NCBI GenBank assembly: GCA_023389575.1
Contig: JAEWEG010000078.1
Coordinates: forward strand, 1-38,428
Length of the DNA stretch: 38,428 bases
Source of the DNA: Chloroflexota bacterium
Lineage (GTDB): Bacteria; Chloroflexota; Chloroflexia; Thermomicrobiales; UBA6265
Direction of reading: 5' to 3'
Of this stretch, positions 1-8,152 are shown piece by piece (position 1 is the stretch's first letter; each line of letters begins with the position of its first letter). A program made the position numbers and the translations under genes. The notes under the pieces are model-generated. The model worked only from the letters and a program-made list of their open reading frames with translations, was not told the DNA's origin and searched no databases.

Positions 1-10
1 TGACCAGACA

Positions 11-45
11 ACACCGGCGGACGGCCACACGTCGTCCGCCGGTGT
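11..45 (+). terminator. Hairpin terminator of an upstream gene
   Basis: A perfect 13-bp stem (ACACCGGCGGACG at 11-23, complement at 33-45) encloses a 9-nt loop and is followed by TTT. A TGA lies at 1-3, so this is probably the terminator of a plus-strand gene ending at the window edge. The T tract is short, so termination strength is uncertain. Confidence 0.6.
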
Positions 46-178
46 TTCGCGTGCACGAACTCGTGCGTCGAAACCCAAGGCGGGCGCCACTCCCCAGCGG
101 AAGGGCCCAAGGTCGCTGATCGAAACCGCCGGGCCAGCCCCGGACGATTCGCTCGCCTCGATCAAGCTGACCGTTGGC

Positions 179-655
179 GTGATTGGCGGCACCCACGGCG
201 TGCATGGCGAACTCAAGCTCAAGCTCCTCACCGATCACCCCGAGCACCTGCCGTCCATTCGCACGGTCTACCTGGGCGAGAGCGATGAGCCGACCAAGGT
301 GACGGGCTTCCGGTTCCATGGCGATCAGGGCCTGATCACGCTCGAAGGCGTCGACAATCCCGAGGACGGCAAGCGTCTCGGCGGCCTGAAGGTGCGAATC
401 CTTGGGTCGGACGCGGCGCCGCTGGAGGAAGGCGAGTACTTCCTGTTCCAGCTCATCGGCCTGAGGGCGGAAACCGAATCCGGCGAATCAGTCGGCGTGG
501 TGACCGACCTGCTGGAGACTGGCGCGCACGATGTGCTGGTGATCCGGCCAGAATCCGGGGACGAAATCCTGGTGCCGAACCATCCGGAATACGTGCGAAA
601 CATCCTGCCAGACGAGGGCAGGATCGTGATCGTGCCACCGGTCTACCTCAACTAG
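179..655 (+). CDS. rimM: Ribosome maturation factor RimM (start uncertain)
   Basis: RimM binds ribosomal protein S19 and assists maturation of the 30S head. The N-terminal motif VIGGTHGVHGELKLK matches the family signature (VGxIxGxHGxxGE). The C-terminal PRC-barrel half carries EYFLFQLIGL and ends with ILVPNHPEYVRNILPDEGRIVIVPP, typical of the family. The 158-residue length is slightly short. The GTG at 179 would cut the first beta strand: the frame continues upstream as SIKLTVG, which fits the family, and stays open to the window edge, but has no ATG, GTG or TTG (only CTG at 116 and 167). The true start may therefore be a non-standard codon, or there may be a base error upstream. Downstream genes are on the other strand. 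Confidence 0.9.
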   Translation: MIGGTHGVHGELKLKLLTDHPEHLPSIRTVYLGESDEPTKVTGFRFHGDQGLITLEGVDNPEDGKRLGGLKVRILGSDAAPLEEGEYFLFQLIGLRAETESGESVGVVTDLLETGAHDVLVIRPESGDEILVPNHPEYVRNILPDEGRIVIVPPVYLN

Positions 656-711
656 GGCCGGCTCCCGCGCGCTCCGCCTCTCATCCCTGAATAGCCTCGA
701 ATCCAACCAAT

Positions 712-1197
712 CTAACCTGCCGAGCCGGGCTCCGCGAACCGCTTGGTGATGACCCAGCGGTTGTCGCCGTTCGGTTGGCGGGTGTAGTCCAGGTCATCGG
801 ACGCGGCATGGGCGATTGGCAGCCCCCAGCCGTGATCCAGATCCATGTTCTCGAGCGCCGCGCGCATGTCCGGTATTCCACTCGCGGGGATCAACACATA
901 TGGTGTTCCCCGGTCGAGCAATGTCGCCTGCATCCTGTCGGGGAAACAGGCGAACGTGAGCTGAAAGTGCTCGGTGGGCGCCGATCCCTGGTAGGCATGC
1001 CGGACGATATTCCCGGCAATCTCGCCCACGGCGGAATCGAACAGCGCCCTCCACCGCCCATCGACCTGGTCCGTCGTCACCTCATTCGCGGCCGCCCAGA
1101 ACTCTTCGAGCAGCGCATGAACGGCATCCAGCCCATCGAGTGAGACTGGCGCCTCACCCGTCACCTCGACCAACGGACCATCATTCGTCGTAGCCAC
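712..1197 (-). CDS. Anti-sigma factor serine kinase, HATPase_c_2 (RsbW/SpoIIAB type)
   Basis: A 161-residue GHKL-type ATPase of the RsbW/SpoIIAB class. Members bind a sigma factor or other target and phosphorylate their STAS antagonist. The N-box is visible in GEIAGNIVRHAY (E59, N63), the G1-like motif in LDRG (D95) and the glycine-rich lid in HGWGLPIAHAASD (from residue 122). No sigma factor is encoded nearby, so the target of this kinase is unknown. It is the last gene of the minus-strand operon and its start overlaps the end of the STAS gene by 17 bp, which implies translational coupling. Fold and class are confident; the regulated partner is not. Confidence 0.88.
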   Translation of the reverse strand: MATTNDGPLVEVTGEAPVSLDGLDAVHALLEEFWAAANEVTTDQVDGRWRALFDSAVGEIAGNIVRHAYQGSAPTEHFQLTFACFPDRMQATLLDRGTPYVLIPASGIPDMRAALENMDLDHGWGLPIAHAASDDLDYTRQPNGDNRWVITKRFAEPGSAG

Positions 1198-1534
1198 TGA
1201 GCGCCTCTTCCACGGTGGGATACAGCCGGAACACCTGGTCGAGCGATGTGAGGACGAAGAGCGCGGATGGCTGGTCTCCTGCGGCGGCGATCCGGAGGTC
1301 GCCTCCCGCCTGCCTGGCCGTCCTGAGCCCGCTCACGAGGGCGCTCAGCCCGGAGCTATCGATGTAATTCACGCCTTCGAGATCCACCACGAGTCGCGAT
1401 CGGCCCTCGGCCACCGTAGAGCCGAACAATCGCTTAACCTCGGCCGCCGACGCAATGTCGAGCCGACCGGTCAGTCGCGCGATCGCCACTCCAGGCTTCT
1501 GATGTTCAATCGCGGTAGTCATTGCGCCCGCCAT
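1181..1534 (-). CDS. STAS-domain anti-anti-sigma factor (SpoIIAA/RsbV type)
   Basis: A 117-residue single STAS domain. The phosphorylation loop reads NYIDSSGLSALVSGLR; by analogy with SpoIIAA and RsbV the phospho-acceptor is the first serine after the aspartate (S60). In its dephosphorylated state such a protein sequesters the anti-sigma kinase; a SpoIIE-type phosphatase reactivates it. Both partners are in the same operon: the kinase overlaps its 3' end and the phosphatase lies two genes upstream. GGGGAG lies about 7 nt before ATG 1534 and supports that start over the ATG at 1522. The gene begins 21 bp after the glycosyltransferase stop. Confidence 0.92.
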   Translation of the reverse strand: MAGAMTTAIEHQKPGVAIARLTGRLDIASAAEVKRLFGSTVAEGRSRLVVDLEGVNYIDSSGLSALVSGLRTARQAGGDLRIAAAGDQPSALFVLTSLDQVFRLYPTVEEALSGYDE

Positions 1535-1555
1535 TCCCTGCTCCCCTGTTACGTG

Positions 1556-3919
1556 CTATCTGCCACCGGTTCCAGCCCTGCCATGAACCATGGCGGCGGT
1601 TCCGTCCGTCGCGATGACCGGCTCCTCCGCCGGTCGATACAGCGCGCCGACAAGCACGGCGCTCAACGCCAGTATGTCGTACAGCGCCCACAGGATGTTG
1701 ACGACGATGGGCACCAGGTCGGGATCGGACGCAAAGGCGATTCGCCCCAGTCCAACCACGACCGCCAGGCTCAGCAGGACCATGAACGCGAGTTGTGGCC
1801 GGATGAGGTGGAGTGAAGCGCCCTGTTGCCGGGTTTTCGGGGTTACGACAAAGCCCAGCTTCCTGCCGAAGTAGACGCTGCCGACGGCGCTGGTGACAGC
1901 CTTGATCCAGATCGGGAACAGCGCCAGGCTGTACTGCTGGCCACGCCAGGTTGGCAACCCCCACGCCACCACGATGAACAACGCCTGGTTGATGATGAGA
2001 TAGGGAATGAGCCGCCAGAAGAACTCGTCGGAAAACGCGCTGACCGGCGTCCAGCCAAAGAACAGGTAGAGAACCGGGGCCGAGAGATAGATAACGGCGA
2101 AAAAGCCAGCGAGGTATGACCACATGGTGGCGAAGTACATCAGTCGCTGCATTGGCTTCAGGCCAGGATAGGTGAGCGGGTTCTCGCGAAGCATCACCTG
2201 AATCGTTCCCTGCGCCCAGCGCAGCCGTTGCTGGAGGGCGGTGCCGAGGTCCTCCGGCGCGAGACCGTGAACAAGGATGGTGGGATGGAACACGGACTTG
2301 TAGCCAAGCGAGTGCAACCGCATCGCCGTCGCCATGTCCTCGGTGACTGAGATCGTCGAGAGCGGCATCACTGGGGTTGCCTCAAACGCCCGATCGACGT
2401 CGACCCGCAGGAGGAGTTCCCGGATCTCGGCGATCCCCTGCAACGGGGAGGTGTCCCGGGACGTGAATTCCGCCGCCACGGCCGGGTCATCAAGCAATCC
2501 GACGAGGCGTTCGGCCACCTCGCTTTCAACCTGGTAGCCGGGAATGTCCGCCAGTTCCCTGGCGATATCGTTGAAGTCCTGACCCACGAGGTCCCGCGCC
2601 GCCTGCTGTGCCCGCCTCTGGAATCGATAGGTAACCTCGGCCAGGTGATCTCCAGCAGAGAGGTCCCGCCGGGCGTCGACCACGGCTGCCCGCAACTCAA
2701 CGACGGCTTCCGAGGTACGAGCATCCTGCTCGGACGCGGCGACGGCATCCAGACGTTCCTGGGCCTGGGACAGGATATTCTGCAATTGCTGTCGAAGATC
2801 GCGCGCGTAGTTCACCAGGCCGGCATGGACCAGGGCGTCACGCCGGACGACGGCGTTCGACCCGCAGAAGAACGCGGCGTTCCAGCCATCCTTGGCTTCC
2901 TGGATCGGGCCATAGAACAGTGGCGCCTGGCTTCCGAACGGGTCGCCCTCGGGCACGTTCTTAAACCACTGCGGTGTCTGGACGAAGGCCACCGTCGAGT
3001 CCTCGAAGTAGCCCAGCGTCTCGTCCAGCATGTTGGGGAACGGTACCTGGTCGGCGTCGAGTATCAGGAGGAAATCGCCATCCGTCTGGTCCAGCGCGTT
3101 GATCAGGTTGCCGGCCTTGGCGTGCCGGTCCTTGCCTTCCCACTCGGCCGTCCGAACGATGTAGTTGCACCCAATGCGCTCCGCCATGCGGCGCATCTCG
3201 GCGCTATTGCCATCGTCGCAGATGTAGACCGAACATGGGTGGTTCAGTCGCAGGGCGGCCCGTGCTGTCTCTTCCACCAGTTCAACGGGTTCGTTGTAGC
3301 AGGTGATCAGGACATCGACCGTCTCATCACCCCATTTGGGAGGGAAGCTGAGCCGTCGCTTCCACTTCCACATGCCCCCGCCAAACAACAGGGAATCGAT
3401 GAAGCTGTACGTCTCCGCGAGCAGGAGCGCGATCGCGACCGGCCAGAACACCCAGTTGATCGAGGCGGTGTAGCGCCACGTCAGGTAATACATGCCAAGA
3501 ATGACGTTACCGAGGATCAGGACGCGGATGATGTACTGCCGCAGCAGGATGACGCGCTGCTGCCTTCGGGTGTCATCATCGAGTTCTCCAGCCACTGGGT
3601 CCCGCCCGCCAGCGCGACCGCTCCAGACCCATCGGATGACGCCGAGCACCAGCGCCAGGACCACGCCAAGCAGGATGGCGCTTGACACCTGCCATACCGG
3701 TAGTCGCTCGATCCACGGGCGATCGCCCCTGTCGTCGACATCCGCCGTCGCTCCCGAGTCCTGGCCCGCGACGAGCGATACGGCCTCCACCGTGGTGGTG
3801 CTTGCCGCCACGTCCAATCCGGAAGCGAATCCTATCGCGACGAGTAGCGCGAGCAGCATCAGGATTGACCGCGAGCAGCGAGAAAGGTGACCGGATGTTC
3901 GGCTCATCGTCGCGCTCAT
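1556..3919 (-). CDS. Membrane glycosyltransferase family 2, cellulose-synthase-like
   Basis: A processive-type GT2 polymerase, about 787 residues. From the N-terminus: a hydrophobic segment (about 20-40), further membrane helices near 80-98 and 128-180, then the cytosolic GT-A domain with DVLITCYNEP, CDDG (near 236), LDADQ (near 289), TED (near 527) and QQRLRW (near 564), all hallmarks of cellulose and hyaluronan synthase-type enzymes, followed by C-terminal helices. No PilZ domain follows the helices, so direct c-di-GMP control as in BcsA is not evident. About 150 mostly helical residues (370-520) are inserted between the GSNAVVRR acceptor region and TED. The start ATG overlaps the upstream phosphatase stop as TGATG; a TTG one codon earlier (3922) is an alternative. 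The polymer made is unknown. Confidence 0.9.
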   Translation of the reverse strand: MSATMSRTSGHLSRCSRSILMLLALLVAIGFASGLDVAASTTTVEAVSLVAGQDSGATADVDDRGDRPWIERLPVWQVSSAILLGVVLALVLGVIRWVWSGRAGGRDPVAGELDDDTRRQQRVILLRQYIIRVLILGNVILGMYYLTWRYTASINWVFWPVAIALLLAETYSFIDSLLFGGGMWKWKRRLSFPPKWGDETVDVLITCYNEPVELVEETARAALRLNHPCSVYICDDGNSAEMRRMAERIGCNYIVRTAEWEGKDRHAKAGNLINALDQTDGDFLLILDADQVPFPNMLDETLGYFEDSTVAFVQTPQWFKNVPEGDPFGSQAPLFYGPIQEAKDGWNAAFFCGSNAVVRRDALVHAGLVNYARDLRQQLQNILSQAQERLDAVAASEQDARTSEAVVELRAAVVDARRDLSAGDHLAEVTYRFQRRAQQAARDLVGQDFNDIARELADIPGYQVESEVAERLVGLLDDPAVAAEFTSRDTSPLQGIAEIRELLLRVDVDRAFEATPVMPLSTISVTEDMATAMRLHSLGYKSVFHPTILVHGLAPEDLGTALQQRLRWAQGTIQVMLRENPLTYPGLKPMQRLMYFATMWSYLAGFFAVIYLSAPVLYLFFGWTPVSAFSDEFFWRLIPYLIINQALFIVVAWGLPTWRGQQYSLALFPIWIKAVTSAVGSVYFGRKLGFVVTPKTRQQGASLHLIRPQLAFMVLLSLAVVVGLGRIAFASDPDLVPIVVNILWALYDILALSAVLVGALYRPAEEPVIATDGTAAMVHGRAGTGGR

Positions 3920-6156
3920 CAATCGTTGTCCTGCCGGCGAACCAGCACGAGTGTCAGGTCATCGGGCCGGGGGCCCTGGCCCGAACTCAGTCTGACCAGC
4001 CGATCGAGCGTCTGGTGGATGTTTCCCTCGTTGCCACACTGGGCCGCGACCTGCCTTGGATCATCCAGGCTCAGGTCCGGCCGTGCATCAGGGAGCCCAT
4101 CGCTGTACACCACAAGAATGTCGCCTGGATCCATTGTCGTCTGGCTTTCAAGGTAATTGGTCTCGGGCATGATCCCGATCGGAACGCTCCGTTGCTGAAG
4201 GATATCGACATCGCCGCTGGAGCGCAGGATGAACGCCATCCCATGTCCGGCATCGGTAAACTGGACCCGGCCGTCGCTTGCAAGTTCGGCATGGAACAGG
4301 GTAACGAACGCATCAGACTGTTCGAGATCCTGGCTCAGGGCCCTGTTGACCGTGGTCAGCGCTCGGGCCACCGGCACCTCGTCGACCGATCGAATGGACG
4401 CCCTGGCGGTCGCCATCAGCAGCGCGGCGGGCATGCCCTTGCCAGTGACATCGCCCAGGGTCAGGCGCACGCGATCCCGGGAACCGCTCCAGTCGAAGAA
4501 GTCCCCACCAACGTCCCGCGCGGGGAGACAGATCGCGGCGAATTCGAAGCCGGGCAGGTTCGGAACGTCTCGTGGCAAGAGGTGCGCCTGGATCTCCGCC
4601 GCCCTGTTCACTTCTTCGCGGAGTTCGGCATACAGCCGCTGCCGCTCCGCCAGGAGCCGCTTGCGTTCGGTGATGTCACGGGTAATCGTGGAGGCGCCTA
4701 CAACCTCACCGTTCTCATCACGGATCACCGAGAGCGTCAGCGACACGTCGAGGATTCGTCCATCTCGCGTTTTGCGACGGGTCTCGAAACCCGAGACCTG
4801 ATCTCCACTGACAACCTGTTTGCGAAGCTCGCGGAGGTTGTCCATCTCGTCGTCGGGAACCAGGAGTTCGATGCGCTGCCCGATCATCTCTTCCGCCGAG
4901 TAGCCGTAGAACCTCTCGGCGGCCGGGTTCCAACTCGTGAGGTAGCCTTCCGGAGTGGTGCTATAGATCGGATCCATCGAGGTGTGGACGATGGCCGCGA
5001 GCCGGCGACGTTCCATCTCCTCCTTGCGGCGTTCGGTGATGTCCATGGAGACGCCGGCGACATACCGATTTCCGGTCAGATCGAGAATCGGGAACCGGAC
5101 CGAGTACCAGGTTCGCTCCTCGCCATCGTCATCGGCGATGGTATCGATGAAGTCCTCGGTGCGGTTCGTCTCCAGCACCAGCCGGTCGTTCCTCTCCACC
5201 CGGTCAGCGGCCTCGTCGCCTTTCCACTCGCGAATGGTTCGACCGCATATCCAGGATGCCTCAACCCCAAACGCCTGTTCGAACCGCGCGTTCACGTAGA
5301 CGTACCGGCCCTGCTCATCCTTCATGTAGGCGGTGAAGGGGCTGGCATTCATGAATACGTCGAACCGCTGCTGACTCTCCTGGAGCTGCAGTTTCGCGAT
5401 GTATTCCTCATGCACATCCCGCACGCGAGATTGCGTGCCGAGCCAATGGCCAAGCTCGTTAACCAGCGGCTGAAACGTCACCTCGACCCATCGCGCATCT
5501 CCTGACTTGGTGATGCAGCGGCAGACAAGGGCCGCGAACGCACGCTCCTCGAACGCGCGCTCGTAGGCCTGGAGGAGTTCTTCACGATCGGAGGGGTGGA
5601 CGAACGGCAAACGCTCATCGTCGAAAAGCGCGATGAATTCCTGCTCGGTGTACCCGAGGACCCGCACGACGGCCGGGCTGACGTAGGTGGGGCGCGCCTC
5701 GGCGTTGATGACCATCACCAGGGCCACGCCCTGCTCGGCGAGCAGCCGGTACCGTTCTTCCGCGGTCTTGGAGGTTGTGATATCGGTATGGATCACCATG
5801 AACCCTCCGCCATCGGACTTCCGGAGGGGACGGGCCATGAAGGTGAACCACCGCTCGCCATCAAGCTCGATGCCATAGTCGATCGTAAAGAACTTCCGTG
5901 CGCCACTGACCAAATCGACAAGGCCCGAACGAATGAATGTGCCGAACGCCCCCACGTCATGTTCGAGAACTTCTCCCAGGTATGGTTTTCCCACGACCGC
6001 GCCGGATTGTTCATTGGGTCGCAGGCGGTTGTGGAAGCGAGTCCAGGCCGGATTGACGGCCGCGATGGTCCCTTCCGAATCGAGTATCACGATTCGGCGC
6101 TGGTCCAGGGAATCGAGCAGCCCCTGGAATCGATCTCCGGCATCATCCGACCGCAT
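3919..6156 (-). CDS. Four-PAS sensor with C-terminal SpoIIE/PP2C phosphatase domain
   Basis: A 745-residue soluble sensor phosphatase. Four PAS/PAC units are visible at about 10-128, 133-250, 262-376 and 386-497, three of them ending in recognisable DIT(E/T)-type PAC tails (HTDITTSK, SMDITERR, TRDITERK). A helical linker with EIQAHLLPRD precedes the SpoIIE domain (about 522-742), which keeps the metal-binding motifs ARDVGGDFFDW (near 547) and GDVTGKGMPAALLMA, and VYSDGLPDA plus DDLTLVLVRR near the end. There are no membrane segments, so ligands are cytosolic. It would dephosphorylate the STAS protein of this operon. GGAGGG precedes ATG 6156 by about 7 nt, and it is the first gene of the operon. 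Confidence 0.93.
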   Translation of the reverse strand: MRSDDAGDRFQGLLDSLDQRRIVILDSEGTIAAVNPAWTRFHNRLRPNEQSGAVVGKPYLGEVLEHDVGAFGTFIRSGLVDLVSGARKFFTIDYGIELDGERWFTFMARPLRKSDGGGFMVIHTDITTSKTAEERYRLLAEQGVALVMVINAEARPTYVSPAVVRVLGYTEQEFIALFDDERLPFVHPSDREELLQAYERAFEERAFAALVCRCITKSGDARWVEVTFQPLVNELGHWLGTQSRVRDVHEEYIAKLQLQESQQRFDVFMNASPFTAYMKDEQGRYVYVNARFEQAFGVEASWICGRTIREWKGDEAADRVERNDRLVLETNRTEDFIDTIADDDGEERTWYSVRFPILDLTGNRYVAGVSMDITERRKEEMERRRLAAIVHTSMDPIYSTTPEGYLTSWNPAAERFYGYSAEEMIGQRIELLVPDDEMDNLRELRKQVVSGDQVSGFETRRKTRDGRILDVSLTLSVIRDENGEVVGASTITRDITERKRLLAERQRLYAELREEVNRAAEIQAHLLPRDVPNLPGFEFAAICLPARDVGGDFFDWSGSRDRVRLTLGDVTGKGMPAALLMATARASIRSVDEVPVARALTTVNRALSQDLEQSDAFVTLFHAELASDGRVQFTDAGHGMAFILRSSGDVDILQQRSVPIGIMPETNYLESQTTMDPGDILVVYSDGLPDARPDLSLDDPRQVAAQCGNEGNIHQTLDRLVRLSSGQGPRPDDLTLVLVRRQDND

Positions 6157-6479
6157 CTCACGCCCTCCAGGCGAGCGTCAACCCCAGCACCCACGTTCGC
6201 ATGGCGGCGTCCGCCGAGACACCCTGGGCCTCGTCAATGACCGATTTCAACCTGGGTTTCGCGGATAACGTCCGGCGAGGCATCCCCATGATGAAAACTG
6301 AATCTTAACAGGTGTTCCTTAATGGTTGCCGCACAGGAGAGTCCACGTCGAGAGCCCATTCGGGCCATGTGTCTCCCAGACATGCCATGGGTGGAACGAG
6401 GATTTTCCGGCAGGCGAGGGACGGCGTGCATCGAGGTGCTGGTCGCGGGAAGGATCGCCTGGAATGTGCCGGCGGCAGG
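6157..6479. other. Intergenic region upstream of the phosphatase operon
   Basis: About 320 bp between the DUF1634 stop and the phosphatase start, both on the minus strand. It should hold the operon promoter. A relatively AT-rich patch lies at about 6290-6330, but I see no confident -35/-10 pair. No convincing coding region or strong terminator was found. Confidence 0.4.
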
Positions 6480-6848
6480 TCAGAAGGTGGATACCACCAG
6501 CGAGCCGATCAGGATCGCCAGGACCAGCGCCGCAATCCCGGCATAACGGCGATCTCCCTGCTGGAGGAAACTCCAGGCGATGACACCCGCCGCCACCAGC
6601 GGGGTCGCGATCACCGAGAGAATGCCGAGCGCGACCAGGCTGGCGCCGTTGCCGTCCAGCAGTCCCTCAAGGATCACGACCGGCGAGCCGAGGTTTTCTG
6701 GCAACGCCTGCCGCCGGATCACCGACAGCGCGAGTCCGGCGACCAGCAGGATCACCGAGAGGCGGAAGCCTCCCTGCAATACCTGCTCCGTGCGGCCGCG
6801 AAGCGCGTGTTCTTCGGCCGACATCGTCATCGTCGCGTTGTCCCGCAT
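6480..6848 (-). CDS. DUF1634 family membrane protein
   Basis: A 122-residue protein with three hydrophobic segments (about 30-45, 68-92 and 103-120) separated by short polar loops. It resembles the DUF1634 family, which is commonly encoded beside TSUP permeases. That is exactly the context here: it starts 9 bp after the TSUP gene. A GGGAGA Shine-Dalgarno lies just before ATG 6848. Its biochemical role is unknown; an accessory subunit of the adjacent permease is the natural inference. Confidence 0.75.
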   Translation of the reverse strand: MRDNATMTMSAEEHALRGRTEQVLQGGFRLSVILLVAGLALSVIRRQALPENLGSPVVILEGLLDGNGASLVALGILSVIATPLVAAGVIAWSFLQQGDRRYAGIAALVLAILIGSLVVSTF

Positions 6849-6857
6849 GTGATCTCC

Positions 6858-7697
6858 CTAGGTCAGGCTGATGCCGGCCGCTTTCAGGATCATGGAAATC
6901 CCGAGGTAGGCGAGCACGACGACAAAAACGATGACCAGGCGCTGGGTCTGCATGCGGCGGGTGATCTGGGAGCCGAGCCGCGCGCCCGTGAAGATGCCGA
7001 CCATCGCCGGCACCACCACCCGGGGATCGATCTGGTCGTGCGAATAGAACACGGCGGCGGTGGCGACGGCGGTCAGGCCAACCATGAACGAGCTTGTGCC
7101 AGCGGCGGCCTTGACCGGTACCTTCATAAGCAGGTTCATCAGCGGAACCTGGATCGCGCCGCCGCCAATGCCGAGCATGCCGGAAAGGACACCGGCCCCA
7201 CCGCTGATGGCCATGCCGGTCTCCATCCGTTGCGGAATGTACTCGACGGTGGCCTTGGTGGCGGGATCGTCGTACGCCGAGCGCAACGCCCAGGGATCGG
7301 GCGCGTCCGGCGCGGGGGGCGGCGGCACGGTCCGCCGCTGCCGGAGCATGGAGACGGCGGAATAGATCAGCACCAGCCCAAGGACGACATTGATGGCGTT
7401 GGCGTTGACCTTCAGGGCGATCAGCGCCCCGATGATCGCGCCCGTGGCGGTGGTGATCTGGAGGAGCATCGCCATCCGGAGATTGGTGAAGCCGCTCCGG
7501 ATATGCACCGTGGAACCGACGACCGAATTGGTGACCACGCAAACGGCGCTGGCGCCCACCGCGATCCGCGGGTCGATGCCGAGGAACAGGGTGAGAAGGG
7601 GAACGAGGAAGACGCCGCCTCCCAGGCCGAGCATGCTGCCGAACGTCGCCGCGAACAGGGCGGCAACGCCAATACCGATTATGAGCCACGCGTCCAA
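6858..7697 (-). CDS. TSUP (TauE/SafE) family permease
   Basis: About 279 residues, almost entirely membrane helices, with the two-repeat glycine-rich TSUP signatures: GSMLGLGGGVFLVPLLTL in the first half and SGMLGIGGGAIQVPLMNLL in the second. The family moves sulfur-containing or organic anions such as sulfite, sulfoacetate or taurine; the substrate cannot be told from sequence. A charged, proline-rich loop (PPPPAPDAPDPW) separates the halves. I chose TTG 7697 because the open frame upstream (to 7844) encodes a polar arginine-rich stretch unlike the family, and GGGAG lies 8 nt before this TTG. The start is moderately uncertain. It forms an operon with DUF1634 and diverges from the cobalamin operon. 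Confidence 0.85.
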   Translation of the reverse strand: MDAWLIIGIGVAALFAATFGSMLGLGGGVFLVPLLTLFLGIDPRIAVGASAVCVVTNSVVGSTVHIRSGFTNLRMAMLLQITTATGAIIGALIALKVNANAINVVLGLVLIYSAVSMLRQRRTVPPPPAPDAPDPWALRSAYDDPATKATVEYIPQRMETGMAISGGAGVLSGMLGIGGGAIQVPLMNLLMKVPVKAAAGTSSFMVGLTAVATAAVFYSHDQIDPRVVVPAMVGIFTGARLGSQITRRMQTQRLVIVFVVVLAYLGISMILKAAGISLT

Positions 7698-7774
7698 GGA
7701 GGAACTCCCGCCACAATCATGCCAGCGGAACCCTCGCTGGCAACCTCGCCGCACGATAGCATAGCGTGACCGGT

Positions 7775-7804
7775 TTGACATGCGGGTTCTCCGGGTGAGA
7801 CTAT
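7775..7804 (+). promoter_or_regulatory. Candidate sigma-70-type promoter of the cobalamin operon
   Basis: TTGACA at 7775-7780 is a perfect -35 box. GACTAT at 7799-7804 (18-bp spacing) is a weak -10. Transcription would start near 7811, about 45 nt before the riboswitch P1 stem. The -10 match is only partial. Confidence 0.45.
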
Positions 7805-7855
7805 CCATCCAGCCGGATCGTATCGGTCCGAAGCACGTTGGCATCTGAACATCTG

Positions 7856-7985
7856 CACCTGGGGTGATCCGATCTCGATGGATCGCCAGGCGGGGGAAGC
7901 CGGTGAAAGTCCGGCGCTGTCGCGCAACTGTGACGGATGCGATCCCATTGGGATCGGACCGGAGCCAGAGCGCCCGCTCCAGGTG
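7856..7985 (+). promoter_or_regulatory. Cobalamin (AdoCbl-type) riboswitch aptamer
   Basis: The conserved core is clear: GGGGAAGCCGGTGAAAGTCC, then GGCGCTGTCGCGCAACTGTG, and a B12-box-like GCCAGAGCGCCCGC at about 7964-7977. The ends pair as a P1 stem: CACCTGG at 7856-7862 with CCAGGTG at 7979-7985. An internal arm GCGATCCCATTGGGATCG (about 7938-7955) forms the variable peripheral helix. The aptamer lies in the leader of the 8153-12525 operon and is followed by an intrinsic terminator, so cobalamin binding should repress downstream transcription. I recognised it by pattern, without a covariance search. Confidence 0.93.
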
Positions 7986-8106
7986 TGTCAGGTTCCCATC
8001 GCGTTCAGTGGGGGCAGGCAGGCATCACGGAGACGGCTGTCCCGGCGATGCACCAGGAACAGGTGAAAGGTCCCGGTTGTGGCCGTTCTCCTTCCTCCAT
8101 CTGTTG

Positions 8107-8134
8107 GCCCGCGATTCGCGGGCTTGTTCTTTTT
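8107..8134 (+). terminator. Riboswitch expression-platform terminator
   Basis: The stem GCCCGCG (8107-8113) pairs with CGCGGGC (8117-8123) around an ATT loop and is followed by TTGTTCTTTTT. This is a classic intrinsic terminator. It lies 18 nt before ATG 8153, between the cobalamin aptamer and the first gene, so it is the probable off switch. I did not identify the competing antiterminator helix with confidence. Confidence 0.85.
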
Positions 8135-8152
8135 AAGGTTGGAGGAATTTAC

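Noticed and set aside
2645..3685. 346-codon plus-strand open frame opposite the glycosyltransferase
   Set aside because: No domains, and the complementary strand encodes the GT2 catalytic motifs.
3682..5505. Long plus-strand open frame opposite the phosphatase gene
   Set aside because: It lies antisense to clear PAS/SpoIIE coding sequence and has no family motifs; long antisense frames are expected in GC-rich coding DNA.
6234..6431. 65-codon minus-strand open frame in the intergenic region
   Set aside because: No ribosome binding site, no domain, and composition unlike the neighbouring genes.
7937..8152. Extending the toroid protein's frame upstream into the leader
   Set aside because: The extension overlaps the riboswitch and terminator and would bury the signal peptide; ATG 8153 has a good ribosome binding site.
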